A stretch of 64,000 nt of DNA, from NCBI GenBank assembly GCA_025200525.1, contig CM045762.1, positions 125,679,752-125,743,751 of the forward strand, given 5' to 3'. Under the pieces are notes generated by a model. That model was not told where the DNA came from, made no database searches, and saw only the letters and a program-made list of their open reading frames with translations. The DNA is from Camellia lanceoleosa (taxonomy: Eukaryota; Streptophyta; Magnoliopsida; Ericales; Theaceae). Made by a program: the position numbers and the translations under genes. This document shows, piece by piece, positions 23,310-34,207 of the stretch (positions are counted from its first letter, which is position 1; every line of letters begins with the position of its first letter).

Positions 23310-23449
23310 TTAAGCTATGTTTGGGAAGTGGCTAAAAAATAAAAAAAAAAAAAAAAACTAAAAACACATCACATCACCTCTCTTTTTTTACTTTTCATTT
23401 TTTAAAAAAAAAAAAAGTACTAAAATAGCTAAATTCCCAAACCAAGCCT
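23310..23449. mobile_element. Short element inserted in 5' LTR
   Basis: About 140 bp absent from the sister LTR, which reads straight through ATGCCTAAGAGTG. The insert has inverted ends (ATGTTTGGGAAGTGGCTA at 23318 on; TAGCTAAATTCCCAAACC near 23426-23443) around A/T homopolymers, and GCCT on each side (23306-23309, 23446-23449). It is a small MITE that landed after the chromovirus, since only one LTR has it. Confidence 0.8.
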
Positions 23450-24789
23450 AAGAGTGCTTAGAAGTGAAAGGGAATGGAAAACGAAACACAGAATGTATTT
23501 TCAAAATTTCAGAAAACAGGGTCCTCGCTCGAGCATGGACTTCCCCGCTCGAGCGGACCCTTGAGGCCTGCAAAAGTACTGGTTATGCAAAAATTACGCT
23601 CGAGCGGAAGGCCTCACTACATGGCTCCCCGCTCAAGCGTGAGTTCCCCCGCTTGAGCGGACTCCATGTCTGCAAAAATATGCTGGGAGCTCGCGTTTTA
23701 CGCTCGAGCGGCGAATTCCCCTCTCGAGCGGACACCATGAATTCTGGGTTTTCCAGAATGTGTTCTTGATTTCAAATCCGACCTTCCAAGGTTCAAAACC
23801 CAAAAATTTGGTTCCAAAACATGCAAACACATTATATAATATGAGCATATAAGCAAGGTGAGGTCAATTGCTTAAAATCATGGTCCAATTCTTCCAAATT
23901 AATCCACATTTCTTTGTAAACTCAAGGCTCATACATTCAAACTTTACACAAGCTTTATATATTCCATAATTAAACATGCATGTCAATTTTTGACCTCATT
24001 TCCATTTCAAATAGCACCAATGATGCCCATAAACATGAAAATCAACAAAACCATGCTTGCATGTATACTTCAATGCTCAATTCTTCACAATTCACACATT
24101 ACATGCTAGATTATGTAATTTCATAGCAATTATATACATGCATGCATACATTGACCTTCAATTCAACATAATCAACTCAATTCCACTTCAATCCTTACTC
24201 TTGATCATTAATCAACTTTGAATATACAAAATTACACATTAAACTCATGGATTCACTTACCTAGAGGCTCAATTCTTCCAATTTATAGCAAATTCTTGAG
24301 TAATCTTCCAAAATCTCCAAGTTTCTTGACCAAACCTTCAATCTCCTACACACTCTCTCTCTCTAACCGACCCTCTCTTCTCTTCTTAGAGTTTATAATC
24401 AACCAAGTTGATTAAAAAGAGAGCTTGAGTGTATATGGCCTTATGTATAAGTCCACTAACCAATATAACCAATATTTAAATAATTTTGAGCACTATGCCA
24501 ACATTTGAATCTAATTAATTTGATCCAAATCAGTTTTCAATTAAATTTCACCGTAGGCTCTAAAAATTACGCTAATCACAATGACGCAATCAATTTCGGG
24601 TTCTGTGGCTGATAAGGCCTTCAATTTAATTTCCAAAGCAGATAATCAAACAGATATTCCTACGGTGAACAGATAGAAATTCAAAACCACATATTTTCAC
24701 AAAATGGCACACAAAGTCATATTAAACACATAATCATACTCATATTAAGGACCAATTAACATATTACGGAACATGGATATCACACTCGG

Positions 24790-25040
24790 CCTCTCCTTGA
24801 TCGCCTTCCAGCCAGACATGATGCTGCCAAGTATTACGCCTTTCATTAGTAACCTGGCCATGATACTGACCGTTGTTTTTGTCTTCTCCATGAAATTCAA
24901 AACCTGATTGACAACAAGGTCATCGCCCCACGAAGTCCTACAAAGTCTATCGACGCTAGATCAATGAACTTAGCAGATAATGCAACTAGTTTTGTGATCG
25001 GAGATGAACCACCTGCTGTACTCCGAACATGGTAGATGGC
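24790..25040 (+). pseudogene. Tat gag zinc-knuckle module 2, right part
   Basis: Continues 15303-15378 once the nested chromovirus and one CTCGG copy are discounted. It encodes an 'AKYYAFH' stretch, two stops, then 'PGHDTDRCFCLLHEIQNLID', a decayed second copy of the module at 14268 (first Cys replaced by Tyr). Two knuckle modules in one gag region imply an internal duplication or a merged second copy. Stops make it non-functional. Confidence 0.65.
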
Positions 25041-25384
25041 ACGCACTAATTTTAAAATTTTGAAAATGCTTTTTATTTTACTTTCTAAATTGGATGTCAA
25101 GTCAATCTTGTTACGTCAAAATTTGGTGATTTCGAGGGTGTCAACTCGGACATCACTATCTTGTTTTTGTTTGTCTTTCACTCATTCTTTTGAGTCCATT
25201 TCACTCATTGAGCCAGAAGTTCTAAATGAAACTACAGTAATTTCACCTACTTCTTTGTGCCTTTAAATCATTACATTGACCAATGCTTTTTAAAACTATT
25301 TCCACAACTGTGGTGAAAATAGAAAGGAAGGAATTTCTTGAGATTTGCAAAATTTGATCGACTGGGAGAAAGAGAGGCATGCTA
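25041..25384 (+). other. Degenerate Tat internal sequence
   Basis: No recognisable domain. Short Ser/Leu/Phe-rich frames only. Lies between the gag module and the RT trace, so it is presumably decayed linker or protease sequence. Confidence 0.35.
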
Positions 25385-25655
25385 AAGCCCTTAATGAATG
25401 AGATCATGTCTGTTAATATGGGTACTGAGAAGGATCCTAGCTTGGTCCAGATTGGTTCTACATTGTCTTCGGAGGAGCAGCGAGTGACTAGTCATTTTAT
25501 TAAAAGATTTCAAAAATGATTTTGTGTGGTCTTATGAAGACATGCCTGGAATTGATCTTGAGATTGTACAACATAGGATCACTCTCGACCTTGAGACTCG
25601 GCTCCTTTGCTTTCAAACCTTGATTCAGAATGTTCAGAGATCAACCAAAATATAA
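25385..25655 (+). pseudogene. Tat-type RT N-terminal fragment
   Basis: Encodes 'LVQIGSTLSSEEQRVTSHF' in one frame, then after a one-base shift 'NDFVWSYEDMPGIDLEIVQ'. The W-S-Y-x-D-M-P-G-I-D motif marks the segment just upstream of RT in Tat/Athila-type polyproteins. The RT palm does not follow, so nearly all of RT, RNase H and integrase are missing. Confidence 0.6.
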
Positions 25656-25899
25656 GGCTTGTATGGCTAAATAGGAAGCAGCTCTTGAACTAAGGGCAAT
25701 AAGGTCAGATGTGATCGAAGGAAACTTGCATAGTTGGATGAGAAGCAACCCTTGAACTAGGGGCAAAAAATGGCCGATGTGATCGAAGATTCAAAACTAG
25801 GTCATTTCTCAAGCCAATGCAAACTGGCAAGAAAGCCAAATCCCAGAATTGGAGAGGAGAAAATTTATTACTAAAGGATAATCGAGTTCCTATCCATGA

Positions 25900-26060
25900 C
25901 ATTAAATTGGATTGGCCCTTACATCATCAAAGACTATTTGGTCAGGAACAACAGTCATTCTCATGGATTTAGATGGCTTAGAGATCTTACAACCAATCCA
26001 CATGGACAAGTTAAAATTTTCTATCCTTGAGAGGCTCGCTAGGTCGAGAACCAAGAAGGG
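25900..26060 (+). pseudogene. Tat-type pol C-terminal fragment
   Basis: One frame reads 'MDLDGLEILQPIHMDKLKF', resembling the end of Tat-type polyproteins (D-L-D-G ... P-I-x-x-D-x-L-K). Only about 250 bp separate it from the RT fragment, so a deletion removed the polymerase core. Confidence 0.5.
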
Positions 26061-26213
26061 CGACCCATGCAAAAGTTAGAGCAAGAAAAAATGAAAAAAA
26101 ATGAATAAAGAAAAGAAAAAATAGAGCTCACAAGTTCGAAAACCCAGAAGGGCAGCTTTGGCAAAAGTTAGAGCATTAAAGGAGAGAGTTAATATCCGAG
26201 TGCACCTTAATAA

Positions 26214-26259
26214 GGAACTACGTGAGGGCTGATTCCCATCTTTGGGATACGTAGACAAC
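26214..26259 (+). other. Conserved 3' internal motif of Tat unit 1
   Basis: GGAACTACGTGAGGGCTGAT then GGGATACGTAGACAAC. It recurs at 34027-34070 (GAACTACATTGGTTTGATTC, then GGGATATGTAGGCAAC), each about 140-220 bp before an LTR of the same family. This proves that B and C are each preceded by equivalent 3' internal sequence. Confidence 0.7.
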
Positions 26260-29200
26260 TTCATCCAAAAATTGGCCCTGTAACCATTTTCAGTCTGCTT
26301 GTCTCATCCATATTGATTGGCTTATCCTTATTCAACTTAGCTATTCTATCCATGTCCAATTGGCTCATCTTAATTCAAATTCGGTTGTCCTATTCCGTTA
26401 AAAGATTCAACTGCAAGACAAATCAAGTTCGGATTTGAGGTTTTGCATCTCAAGAGTTAATTCCATGTTAGTCAGTGCAGACACCCCATTTTGACCGCCC
26501 TTGAGACTTGGCCACTTCACTCTAAACACTCGATGATGAAATATTACGCTGTGCAATCGTTCTAATCTTCAACAAAACAATTCGGTTTCAAGCTTTAAAA
26601 CCTACACCTTGCACTCCATTTTGACTAAAACCTTATTTTTTTCTAGCCTGGCCACTCAGAGGATAGCTGGCCAACAGATGGTCGACAGGCCATTTTCATT
26701 AGGCCAGCCGTATATCCTTATGGCCAACTGGCCACGTTTAGTGAAAATAGATATTTTGCAGCAACTAGCTGCTCTCATTCACGGGATTTGGACCAACTAT
26801 CTTTTTTTGAGATATTTTCAACATGAGAAGCTGAAACTCTATAAATACAGCACCCCCCTTCATGGTTTGAGGTTAAAAAAAATTGCCAACAGCCTAAAGC
26901 TTGTCCAACACACTTTTCTACCCTTTTGCAATATAGATATACAATAGATACACCATATAAGCTTAAACTTGAAGTTTTTTCCTGAGATTTTAAACACAAT
27001 TTCAGATACTTGAGAGTGTTTGGAGTGAGGTTTGTTAACTAAAAAGATCTTCCTCTCTTTCAAGAGGTGAACTTTGAACATTTTTCACCATTTTTTCTCT
27101 CTTTTTTTTGTCTTTACATACTGATTTCAAAGTTATTTTAAGCTTAAAATGTGATTAAAACTTTATTAAAAATGAGAGAGCTAGTCACCCTTTCATTGGC
27201 TAGCTCACTAGTTATGCACTGTTTGTTTTCTTTCACTTTTTTTTTTTCACTTTCTTTTCACTTCATTTGGTTAAATTTCAACACTTTTAGAATTGTTTTA
27301 GATTGTTTTTGTGTGATATGAATTGAATATAGGCTTATAAAAGGGTGCTCATCCTCCTCGCTACATGTACTCTTACTTTTTATGCTTTGAATATCATATT
27401 TGTATTATTGTAAGTCCTCCCGGATTTGGCGTGTTTAGGACATAACAGCCAATCCGTTGAGTTGATCGTTTACTTTGTTATAGCTTTCCTTATGCATCTT
27501 GGAACCTTGTGATCATGGAAGGATTAGAGCTTAAGCTTAGCCACTCCACTACAAGTTTGCTTAGCTAGCGATAAATTTCTTGCTTTCATATTATTTTTGT
27601 CCACCTTGAAGCTAAATAACAGCTTTCGTGTTCAAAGTATTGAAAAACTCTCTTATCGATCATTTTCGAAACATGGAATTGGATATCTCATCCTTGTTCC
27701 ATGAATAAAAGAGGAGTTGTCAACAACTTTGGCGAGTTATGTGTTTAAGCTTTGATAGATAGCTTGCTTTTTGATTTTTTCCTTTACTTGCTTCGTTGCT
27801 CCTAGAGAGCTCTTTATCGAGAAGTGTTGAAAACTCTCTCTTAGTTCCACTTTGAAGCCTGTAAATGGATGTTTCATCCTTATTCCATAAGTAGGGAGAG
27901 AAGTTGACAACAATTTTTGAGTTGTTATTATTTTTTCGTTTTAGTTGCTCTATAATTATCACGTACTATCTTGTGATGTTTGATGATTTGTGAAACATGT
28001 CTATCTCTTCCTTGAATAAATTCATGATAGGAAGGAGGTAAAGATAATAGCCTTCTTTTTTGTGTTTGACTAAGTCTTCTCCTATTGCTTTTAAGATCAT
28101 CATGCAACAAACTTGCGATGGTTGATGATTTGGGAAGCAAATCTATGCCCTCCTTGAAAATCTTCATGATAGGAGGGAACAGAAAGGATGAACATCTTTT
28201 GGAAACACTCTATCTTGCTCTGTTCTAGTTCTATTGCAGCAGGGTTTTCCTCAGAAAAAGTGGCCGACCAGTCATTATTTTGTACAGCCGACCATCTGAT
28301 CAAGCTGGCCGGCCAAGCATATTGCACAATAGTGGTAATTTTCCAGCAAAAATAGAGCAAATCTTGAGGCCAAAACAGATTTATTTTCTGACTGCAAATA
28401 GGGCAATTTCTGGCAACAAACAGAGAGGTTTCCGAAGGATGTTCTCGTTTGCGCATGTGATTCCCTGCCTCTCACCCAAGTCCTTTAAATTAGTAGCTTT
28501 GAGATTTGTAATTAGTTAGTAATTAATTAATTAGTTCATTCATTTGTGTTTGTAATAATTAATTAAATTAGGACATTCGGACCCTCTTGTATGAGGGAAA
28601 ATTTGTAATATTTGTATGTCTTCAACCCCCATTTCTTTCTCCCTTTTGTTTACCTTCTTACCGTGATTGTACAAAGCATCATATTTTCTTTTATCATTAC
28701 CATGATTTGTATCCATTTTTGCATGGATTAGGGTTCGGCTCATCATACTTGATATCATTGAGTATTTCTTACTTACCACATGCTTTGAGTGGAACCATAT
28801 GTCATGTTCATAGCTGAATCAAGTAGTTGCATATATGTATGTTTTGCATTAGACATTTTGCATTTCTTTAGGATCATGCATTTTCCTAACTATCTTCTTT
28901 TTCTTGGCTTGCCTCGTTTAGTACTAGGTGAGTATTTTTGTTTTAGCATATTACATATGTGTTTGTGTTGCCATGTCAAGCTTACTACCATGAGTCTATG
29001 TGCTTATTTGAAATACCTCTTTTAATGCCTGTGGATGAAGGCTATTTCGCTTAAGTTGGAATGACTTTGATTATTATACATATAAGCTCATTTTTCATTT
29101 GAATTGCATATATTCAAAACTCTTTTCAAGAAAGCATGAAATCAAAACATTCCAAAGTAAGTGACGTGGTCTATACTTGCTTGCTTTACATAGTAAGGTT

Positions 29201-30672
29201 TAGGGGTGTCTGCGATTCGATTTGAGACGATTTGCGGTTCGGTTTGGACCCACCCGCATGTATGCGGTTTAGAAAAAAAGTCAATCCGCAATGCGGTTCG
29301 CGGTTTGTGCGGATAGGGTTCGCGGATGTACGGACGGTTTGCGGATTAGATTTTTTTTCAAAAATTTATTTTTAAACCTTTTTTCAAAAATTTATTTGAT
29401 TCAATTCAATACAGATTCCAATTTCTATACACATTCAACAGATTCAATTCCAATTTCTATACAGATTCAATTCAATACAGATTTCAATTTCTATACAGAT
29501 TCAACAGATTCAATTCCAATTTCTATACAGATTCCAATTTTCATACAGATTCAACAGATTCCAATTCTAATTTCTATACATATTCCAATTTCTATACAGA
29601 TTCAATATATTCAATTCCAATTTCTATACAGATTCAACAGATTCCAATGCCAATTCTATAAAGATTCCAATTTCTGTACAGATTCAACATAATCACAGAT
29701 TCAATTCTATTCTATACAAATTCAATTCCAAAAGCACAAATTCAATTTCCACTTCTCGCAGATTCAATTCCCAAAAAAAAAAAAAAAATAGACAAATCTG
29801 TTTGCACATAAACACATATTCAATCTCCACTTTTTCACAGATCTGTTGCTACAAAAAAATCATATTTAATTCCAAACAAACACATACATTTAATTTCCAC
29901 TTCTCACAAACAGATCTGTTGCTACAAAAAAAAAATTACCAGATCTGATGAGATGAGAGAGTGAGGGAAACAGATTAGAGAGAGGTCTGATTGATATGTT
30001 GCGAAATAAATCTAAGATCGGAGAGAGAGAGAGAGAGGCATATTTGTGAGGTTGATTGGTGCGATGAGAGAGTCGGTCGATCTTGCAATGAGAGAGAGCC
30101 GATCGGTGCAGATGCAAAACCAGAGAGTGAGAGACTGATTAGATAAGAGAGTGAGGGAGACAAATCAAAGAGAGAGAGAGAGAGAGAGAGATCTGATATG
30201 TTGGGGAAAAAAAATCAAAGATCGGGAAGAGAGAGGTAGAGACAAAAACTGAGACTGAGATTGAAAGAGTACCTGTGAGGTCGATCGGTGCGATGAGGTA
30301 GATCGATCGATCGGTCTGTCGATCTTGCGACGAGAGAGGGTCGATCGGTGCAGTGTAGATGAAAAATGTGAGAGTGAAAGTGAGAGTGAAGCGAGTTCGT
30401 GTTTTGTTTTGAAGTTTAAGAGTAGAGATATTAAGATTAGGGTTTTCTTTTTTTAACGGTCAGATTTGAGGATAAAAAATATATATATATATATATTTAT
30501 GCGGGTGGGTTGGGCGGGTGCGGTTTAAACCCGCAATCCGCCCATAACCTGAAAATTAGATAAAATCCAAACCGCACCCTACCCTAATGTGTTTGCGAAA
30601 TCGCCCATACATGCGTAGTTCAGATCGGGTAGGGCAGTTTGGGCAGGTCGGATGACCCTATGCCCAACCCTA
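29201..30672. mobile_element. hAT element, non-autonomous, 1.47 kb
   Basis: Perfect 8-bp TSD GTAAGGTT (29193-29200, 30673-30680). Ends TAGGGGTGTCTGCG and, reversed, TAGGGTTGGGCATAGGG. The paralogous LTR C has the empty site (ACATAGTAATGTTAGTATATT, 36583-36603), proving the insertion. Subterminal regions are rich in GCGGTTTGCGG/GCGGGTGCGGTTT motifs. It contains an imperfect array of 'cagattcaattccaatttct' (29395-29700) and GA-rich blocks (29945-30260). No transposase is encoded. The 133-residue frame at 29291 is a translation of the tandem repeat. Confidence 0.93.
29395..29715. repeat. Imperfect tandem repeat inside hAT
   Basis: Units built from ACAGATTCAATTCCAATTTC and a CAACAGATTC variant, about 20-35 bp, repeat more than ten times and give Gln/Ile/Phe-repetitive frames. 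The pattern is not hAT-terminal and looks like an internal minisatellite expansion. Confidence 0.8.
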
Positions 30673-33152
30673 GTAAGGTTAGTATATTAAATAATCAGAA
30701 TATGAGCATATAATGTCCATAAAATTCACATCATGATTAGTAAAGGTTGATCTTTGATCTGGTGAGTGGGGTGCTCAATTCATGACCTTCCTCTCTTATA
30801 CCTAAGTTCTCAAACCGAGACACTTTGGTTATGACAGACAAGTGGCCTTTGGCACGAGTCACATGTTTCCTAAATTTCCTAAAAATATTTAGCTGGTGAC
30901 TCTGAAATCTGGCAATGCAATCCATTTTTGGCATCTCTAATGATTAATGGATTTTCTAGGATTTGCCATATTTAGACTCTCATTCATTTTTCTGTTTCAC
31001 ATTGCACTTGTGAAACCAGATTCAAAACCATAGGAGTCCGAACTGTAGGGGCATCGCATCCGAGGAGAGTAACCCCCTCTAAGGAGCGCGAAAAACCAGC
31101 TACCATCGAGGTAGTGGCCACTTGCAAAAATAGTTTTTGAGGTTTTTTTGGAGAAATTGACTAATTTTCTCAGAAATTATTCCATTTTCCCAACACCGAA
31201 CCATTTCTTAGACCCAAAAAAAGAAAATTTTTAGTGCTCACAGCTTAACTTACATGATTTCAAAACAAAAAGTAGAATGAGCATGTTAATCTAAACTCTC
31301 ATGTTGGTCAAAATTGTTTTAGCAGAAAGCCAAAAACAAAAAATAAAGTCAAAGTGATGAATTAGGGGCATAGTCGAGTCAGGTTTTTTTGTCCTTTCCC
31401 CATTGTCAACACACTCGTCAGAAAAGGCACAACTAAAGATGGCAGTAAGGGCCAAAAGCTCTCTTATCCTCCAAGTAATGAGGTATCGAGCCAAATGTGA
31501 AGCACGAACTAGAGATAGAGATGGATATTCGATCCCCTCAATTGGATGGGTCTGATCACACCCAAACTAGTGTCTGAATCGGAATGGGAAATAGGAAACG
31601 CAATATGTGAGACCAATCAATTGTATACCTGGTCGGCGAGACATGTTGTAACTCATCTCGGTCAAGTTAAGCCAAGGGCATCGTCAAGCGATATCAGTTG
31701 CAAATCTGCTGCACATCCAGTCGCACCACAACCCCTCTATGGGAAAGCTCACTAGTTGTGAGTGAAAGAAGTAGGATCTAGCCAAGTACTCAAGGCAAGG
31801 GTCCACAACTTTCAGCTTATCCATCAACCACACCTGGGAAAGGATGAAAAATAAGAGATTAAATAATAAAGAGATGTGCGCTGAGAGAAAAAGTAAGGAA
31901 AGGGCTTTTTAGAAGGGGAAAAAAAATAGAGTTTGGGTACCAAAGTGATGTAAGAATCATAAATAAGAAATTGTGGGAAACAATACCTGGAGAAGTAGTG
32001 CACTCCCCGTGAACCGACTAGTGGAAAACATCCCAGTGTTGTGTTTGTTGTTTTTGTTTGTTTTGATTCTTGTTTTGAGTCATTTTGATTTCAGTAACTT
32101 TGTTTTTCCTTTGTTTAGTTATATTTTGTATTTTGGTCAATCGCAGGCTCCATATTCAGTTTAAAACTCATTCTCAGTCTCAATTTAAAAATAACTAGGT
32201 TTTGTACTCAAAGTGTCGTGCCATTCCCAACATGATGTGCAAAACAAAATTCTTTCTTTCATAACCTGCAGGGTCCAACCTCGATCAAAAGAGATAGCAA
32301 CGAAACAAGGACCTATCTGAAGCTACATAGGTTCCAAACTACAAAACAAAAGCAAAAAGGGAAAATTGGAGTATTTGAGTTTGTTTCAATTTCTGAAAAT
32401 TTTGAGATTGCATTCCGGATACACCTTCTCAGGTCTCACCATTTCTCTAGAGTATAAGTGTACCTCGACCTCGAGCTCAAGCCTGCTTTAAGTCAGAATA
32501 CGATCAAAAGCGCTCTTTTTTAACACCATTCCCCACCAGAGGCATTTTGGCTGTGTTTGCGATGAGTTCTTTAAGAGAGCAATTGAGATGGTGAAAACTA
32601 GAGTTCGAATGGCAATGCTTAGAACACCAAGGTTTGGAATTTTCGAGACGAAAGTCTGGTTTGAATACCCATAGGTGTATCCTTGGTTTGAAATCTGTAT
32701 GGCTACCCCATAGGTTGAGGTAGCGCGTATGTGCCGTAATTCTAGATACTGAATCAACCTAGTCTGTCACCCCGTTGAAAAATAGGCAAAGTTGTAAATA
32801 TGATCAGGGAGAAAGGCGGTATCCGTGGTTTCCACATGCAGATTTTACCCCTTGTTAGCATTTGAGGACCTTTGAACTATAAGTTAAAAAACACAAAAGG
32901 GAGATCCCTGTCAGAGTAGAACGGTTCATTGACACTCACCCCATGAGGTGCTTTCTAAAGCGCCGCGTTGTTTGTTTATTGCATTGGCTAAACATCATCC
33001 ACTGCATTGCTTGTCACACATACTACATCGTCTATCGCACCCATTGCATCATGCGTTATCTTGTATCATCTTTACTTTTTACGCTGAAACACATTTAGGA
33101 TCATTGTCTCCTAGGCTTTTCTCAAAACATGTGGGAGCATGTTCTAGAGTAG

Positions 33153-33521
33153 TTTTCTCAGGACGTGTGAGACGTATTTGTATCTCAGGGAGTACAGGAA
33201 CACGACCCTCAGCGATTTTCTCAAGACGTATGAGATGCGTTCTCGAGCGGTTTTTATCTCAGGGCGTGCAAGAACACGGCCCTGAGCAGTTTTCTCAGGA
33301 TGTGTGAGATGTGTTCCCAAGCAGTTTTTATCTCAAGGCATGCAGGCATACGATAGTGAGTGGTTTTCTCAGGACGTGTGAGATGCATTCCTTAGTGGTT
33401 TTTATCTTAGAGCGTGCGAGAACACGACCCTAAGTAATTTTCTCAGGACGTGTAAGACGCGTTCCTAAGTGGTTTTTATCTCAAGGCATGCAGGAACACG
33501 ACCCTGAGCAGTTTTCTCAGG
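33153..33521. repeat. 74-bp tandem array, five copies
   Basis: Units start TTTTCTCAGGACGTGTGAGA and contain GGTTTTTATCTCAGGGCGTG and AACACGACCCTGAGCAG. About five copies, the first shorter, with many transitions between units. The unit is about twice the ~37-bp unit of the next array. Confidence 0.85.
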
Positions 33522-33776
33522 ACCTCTTCTCACGATTTCAGTGTGGTTAGAGTGTTCTTCCTCCTCTCGCGATTCCAGTGCGATTGGAGTGTGTGTGTTC
33601 CTCTTCTCACAATTTCAGCATGATTAGAGTGCGTCATTTCTCACATGATTTCAGAGTGTTTGGAATTTGTTCTTCCTCTTCTCACGATTTCAGCGTAGTT
33701 AGAGTGTGTCATTCCTCACATAATTTTAGCGTGTTTGGAAATTGTTCTTCCTCCCCTCATGATTCCAGCATGGTTG
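33522..33776. repeat. 37-40-bp tandem array, seven copies
   Basis: Units of the type CTCTTCTCACGATTTCAGCG followed by TGGTTAGAGTGTGTTC. About seven imperfect copies, directly abutting the 74-bp array. Confidence 0.8.
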
Positions 33777-33785
33777 GTGTATGCT

Positions 33786-33942
33786 CCCCTTTCTATGCGA
33801 AGCGTAGTTTGGTTTGCTTTTTTTCACCATTTCTATGCGAGGTGTAGTTTAGCTTGCATCTTTCACCTGTTCTATGCAAAGCATAGTTTGGTTTGCATCT
33901 TTTACCCTTTCTACGTGATGCGCAGTTTGGCTTGTCCCCCTT
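33786..33942. repeat. 39-bp tandem array, four copies
   Basis: Units of the type CCCTTTCTATGCGAAGCGTA followed by GTTTGGTTTGCATCTTTCA, four copies. Both strands give small Cys/Phe- or Arg/Lys-rich frames that are by-products of the repeat. Confidence 0.8.
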
Positions 33943-34193
33943 CCCATCTTCATGATTTTCGAGCAATATGCTCGTTTGTGGTTTCAATTGTTGCATTGCA
34001 TTGTGTATTATTTGCATCCTGTCCCTGAACTACATTGGTTTGATTCCTCACAAAGGGATATGTAGGCAACCCTCGGGTTCAACCAACTGCGTCTACATTT
34101 TGTTTGTGTGCCCAAGTTTTATGGCCTTGTCAAATGGGTCGTCTTTGGGCTTTGACATTCACTGATGTCATTTCATGATTATCCAAGCGCTGT

Positions 34194-34204
34194 CAAAGAG
34201 GGGC
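34194..34204 (+). other. Polypurine tract before Tat LTR C
   Basis: CAAAGAGGGGC ends three bases before LTR C (TGTAGACGCT at 34208). This is the expected primer for plus-strand synthesis, and it defines 34208 as an LTR start and the orientation as plus. Confidence 0.75.
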
Positions 34205-34207
34205 AAC

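Larger units (their letters stand above)
15379..24784 (-). mobile_element. Chromovirus (Ty3/gypsy), near-complete, nested
   Basis: A 9,406-bp LTR retrotransposon on the minus strand, flanked by perfect CTCGG repeats (15374-15378, 24785-24789). LTRs: 22407-24784 (5') and 15379-17662 (3'), both TG...CA with termini TGTGATATCC and GTCGTGACA (GTGTCGTGACA in the 3' copy). It has a tRNA-iMet primer site, a polypurine tract, and one gag-pol frame with capsid, CCHC, protease, reverse transcriptase, RNase H, integrase and a chromodomain trace. Nine in-frame stops inactivate it. LTRs are a few percent diverged by eye, so it is the youngest large insertion here. It interrupts the Tat gag between two halves of one zinc-knuckle module. 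Confidence 0.95.
22407..24784 (-). mobile_element. 5' LTR of nested chromovirus
   Basis: 2,378 bp, TG...CA. Longer than its sister by the insertion at 23310-23449. It contains four 29-bp repeats (22933-23048), CTCGAG modules (23527-23738) and a GA-rich leader on the minus strand (about 24420-24350). Transcription on the minus strand would start near that leader. Confidence 0.95.
26476..31104 (+). mobile_element. Tat-lineage LTR B plus leader, with hAT insert
   Basis: Homologous to 34208-36988 over its whole length apart from the hAT at 29201-30672. It starts TGCAGACACC. The LTR proper may end near 30880, because TGGTGACTCTG (30893-30903) resembles a primer-site/internal start and its counterpart TGGCGACTCTG follows LTR C. 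Homology nevertheless continues to CCAGCTACC (about 31103). It contains ggccgacc-type clusters near 26650-26760 and 28258-28312. No coding sequence. Confidence 0.7.
31105..34193 (+). other. Non-coding internal region of Tat unit 2
   Basis: No retroelement protein is readable in any frame. The 67- and 69-residue frames near 31291 and 31546 are unrecognised. From 33153 three successive tandem arrays occupy the 3' part, then the conserved motif (34027-34070) and the polypurine tract. Long LTRs around a non-coding core fit a large retrotransposon derivative (LARD-like). Confidence 0.55.

Noticed and set aside
29291..29692. 133-residue repetitive frame resembling a low-complexity protein
   Set aside because: It is the translation of the tandem repeat inside a hAT element; no promoter or conserved domain.
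31022..31110. Certain LTR end at CTACC/CTACA
   Set aside because: A competing end before TGGYGACTCTG exists, so the boundary was left approximate and not asserted.
33793..34028. Cys/Phe-rich and Lys/Arg-rich small frames
   Set aside because: Both strands of the 39-bp tandem array; not independent genes.
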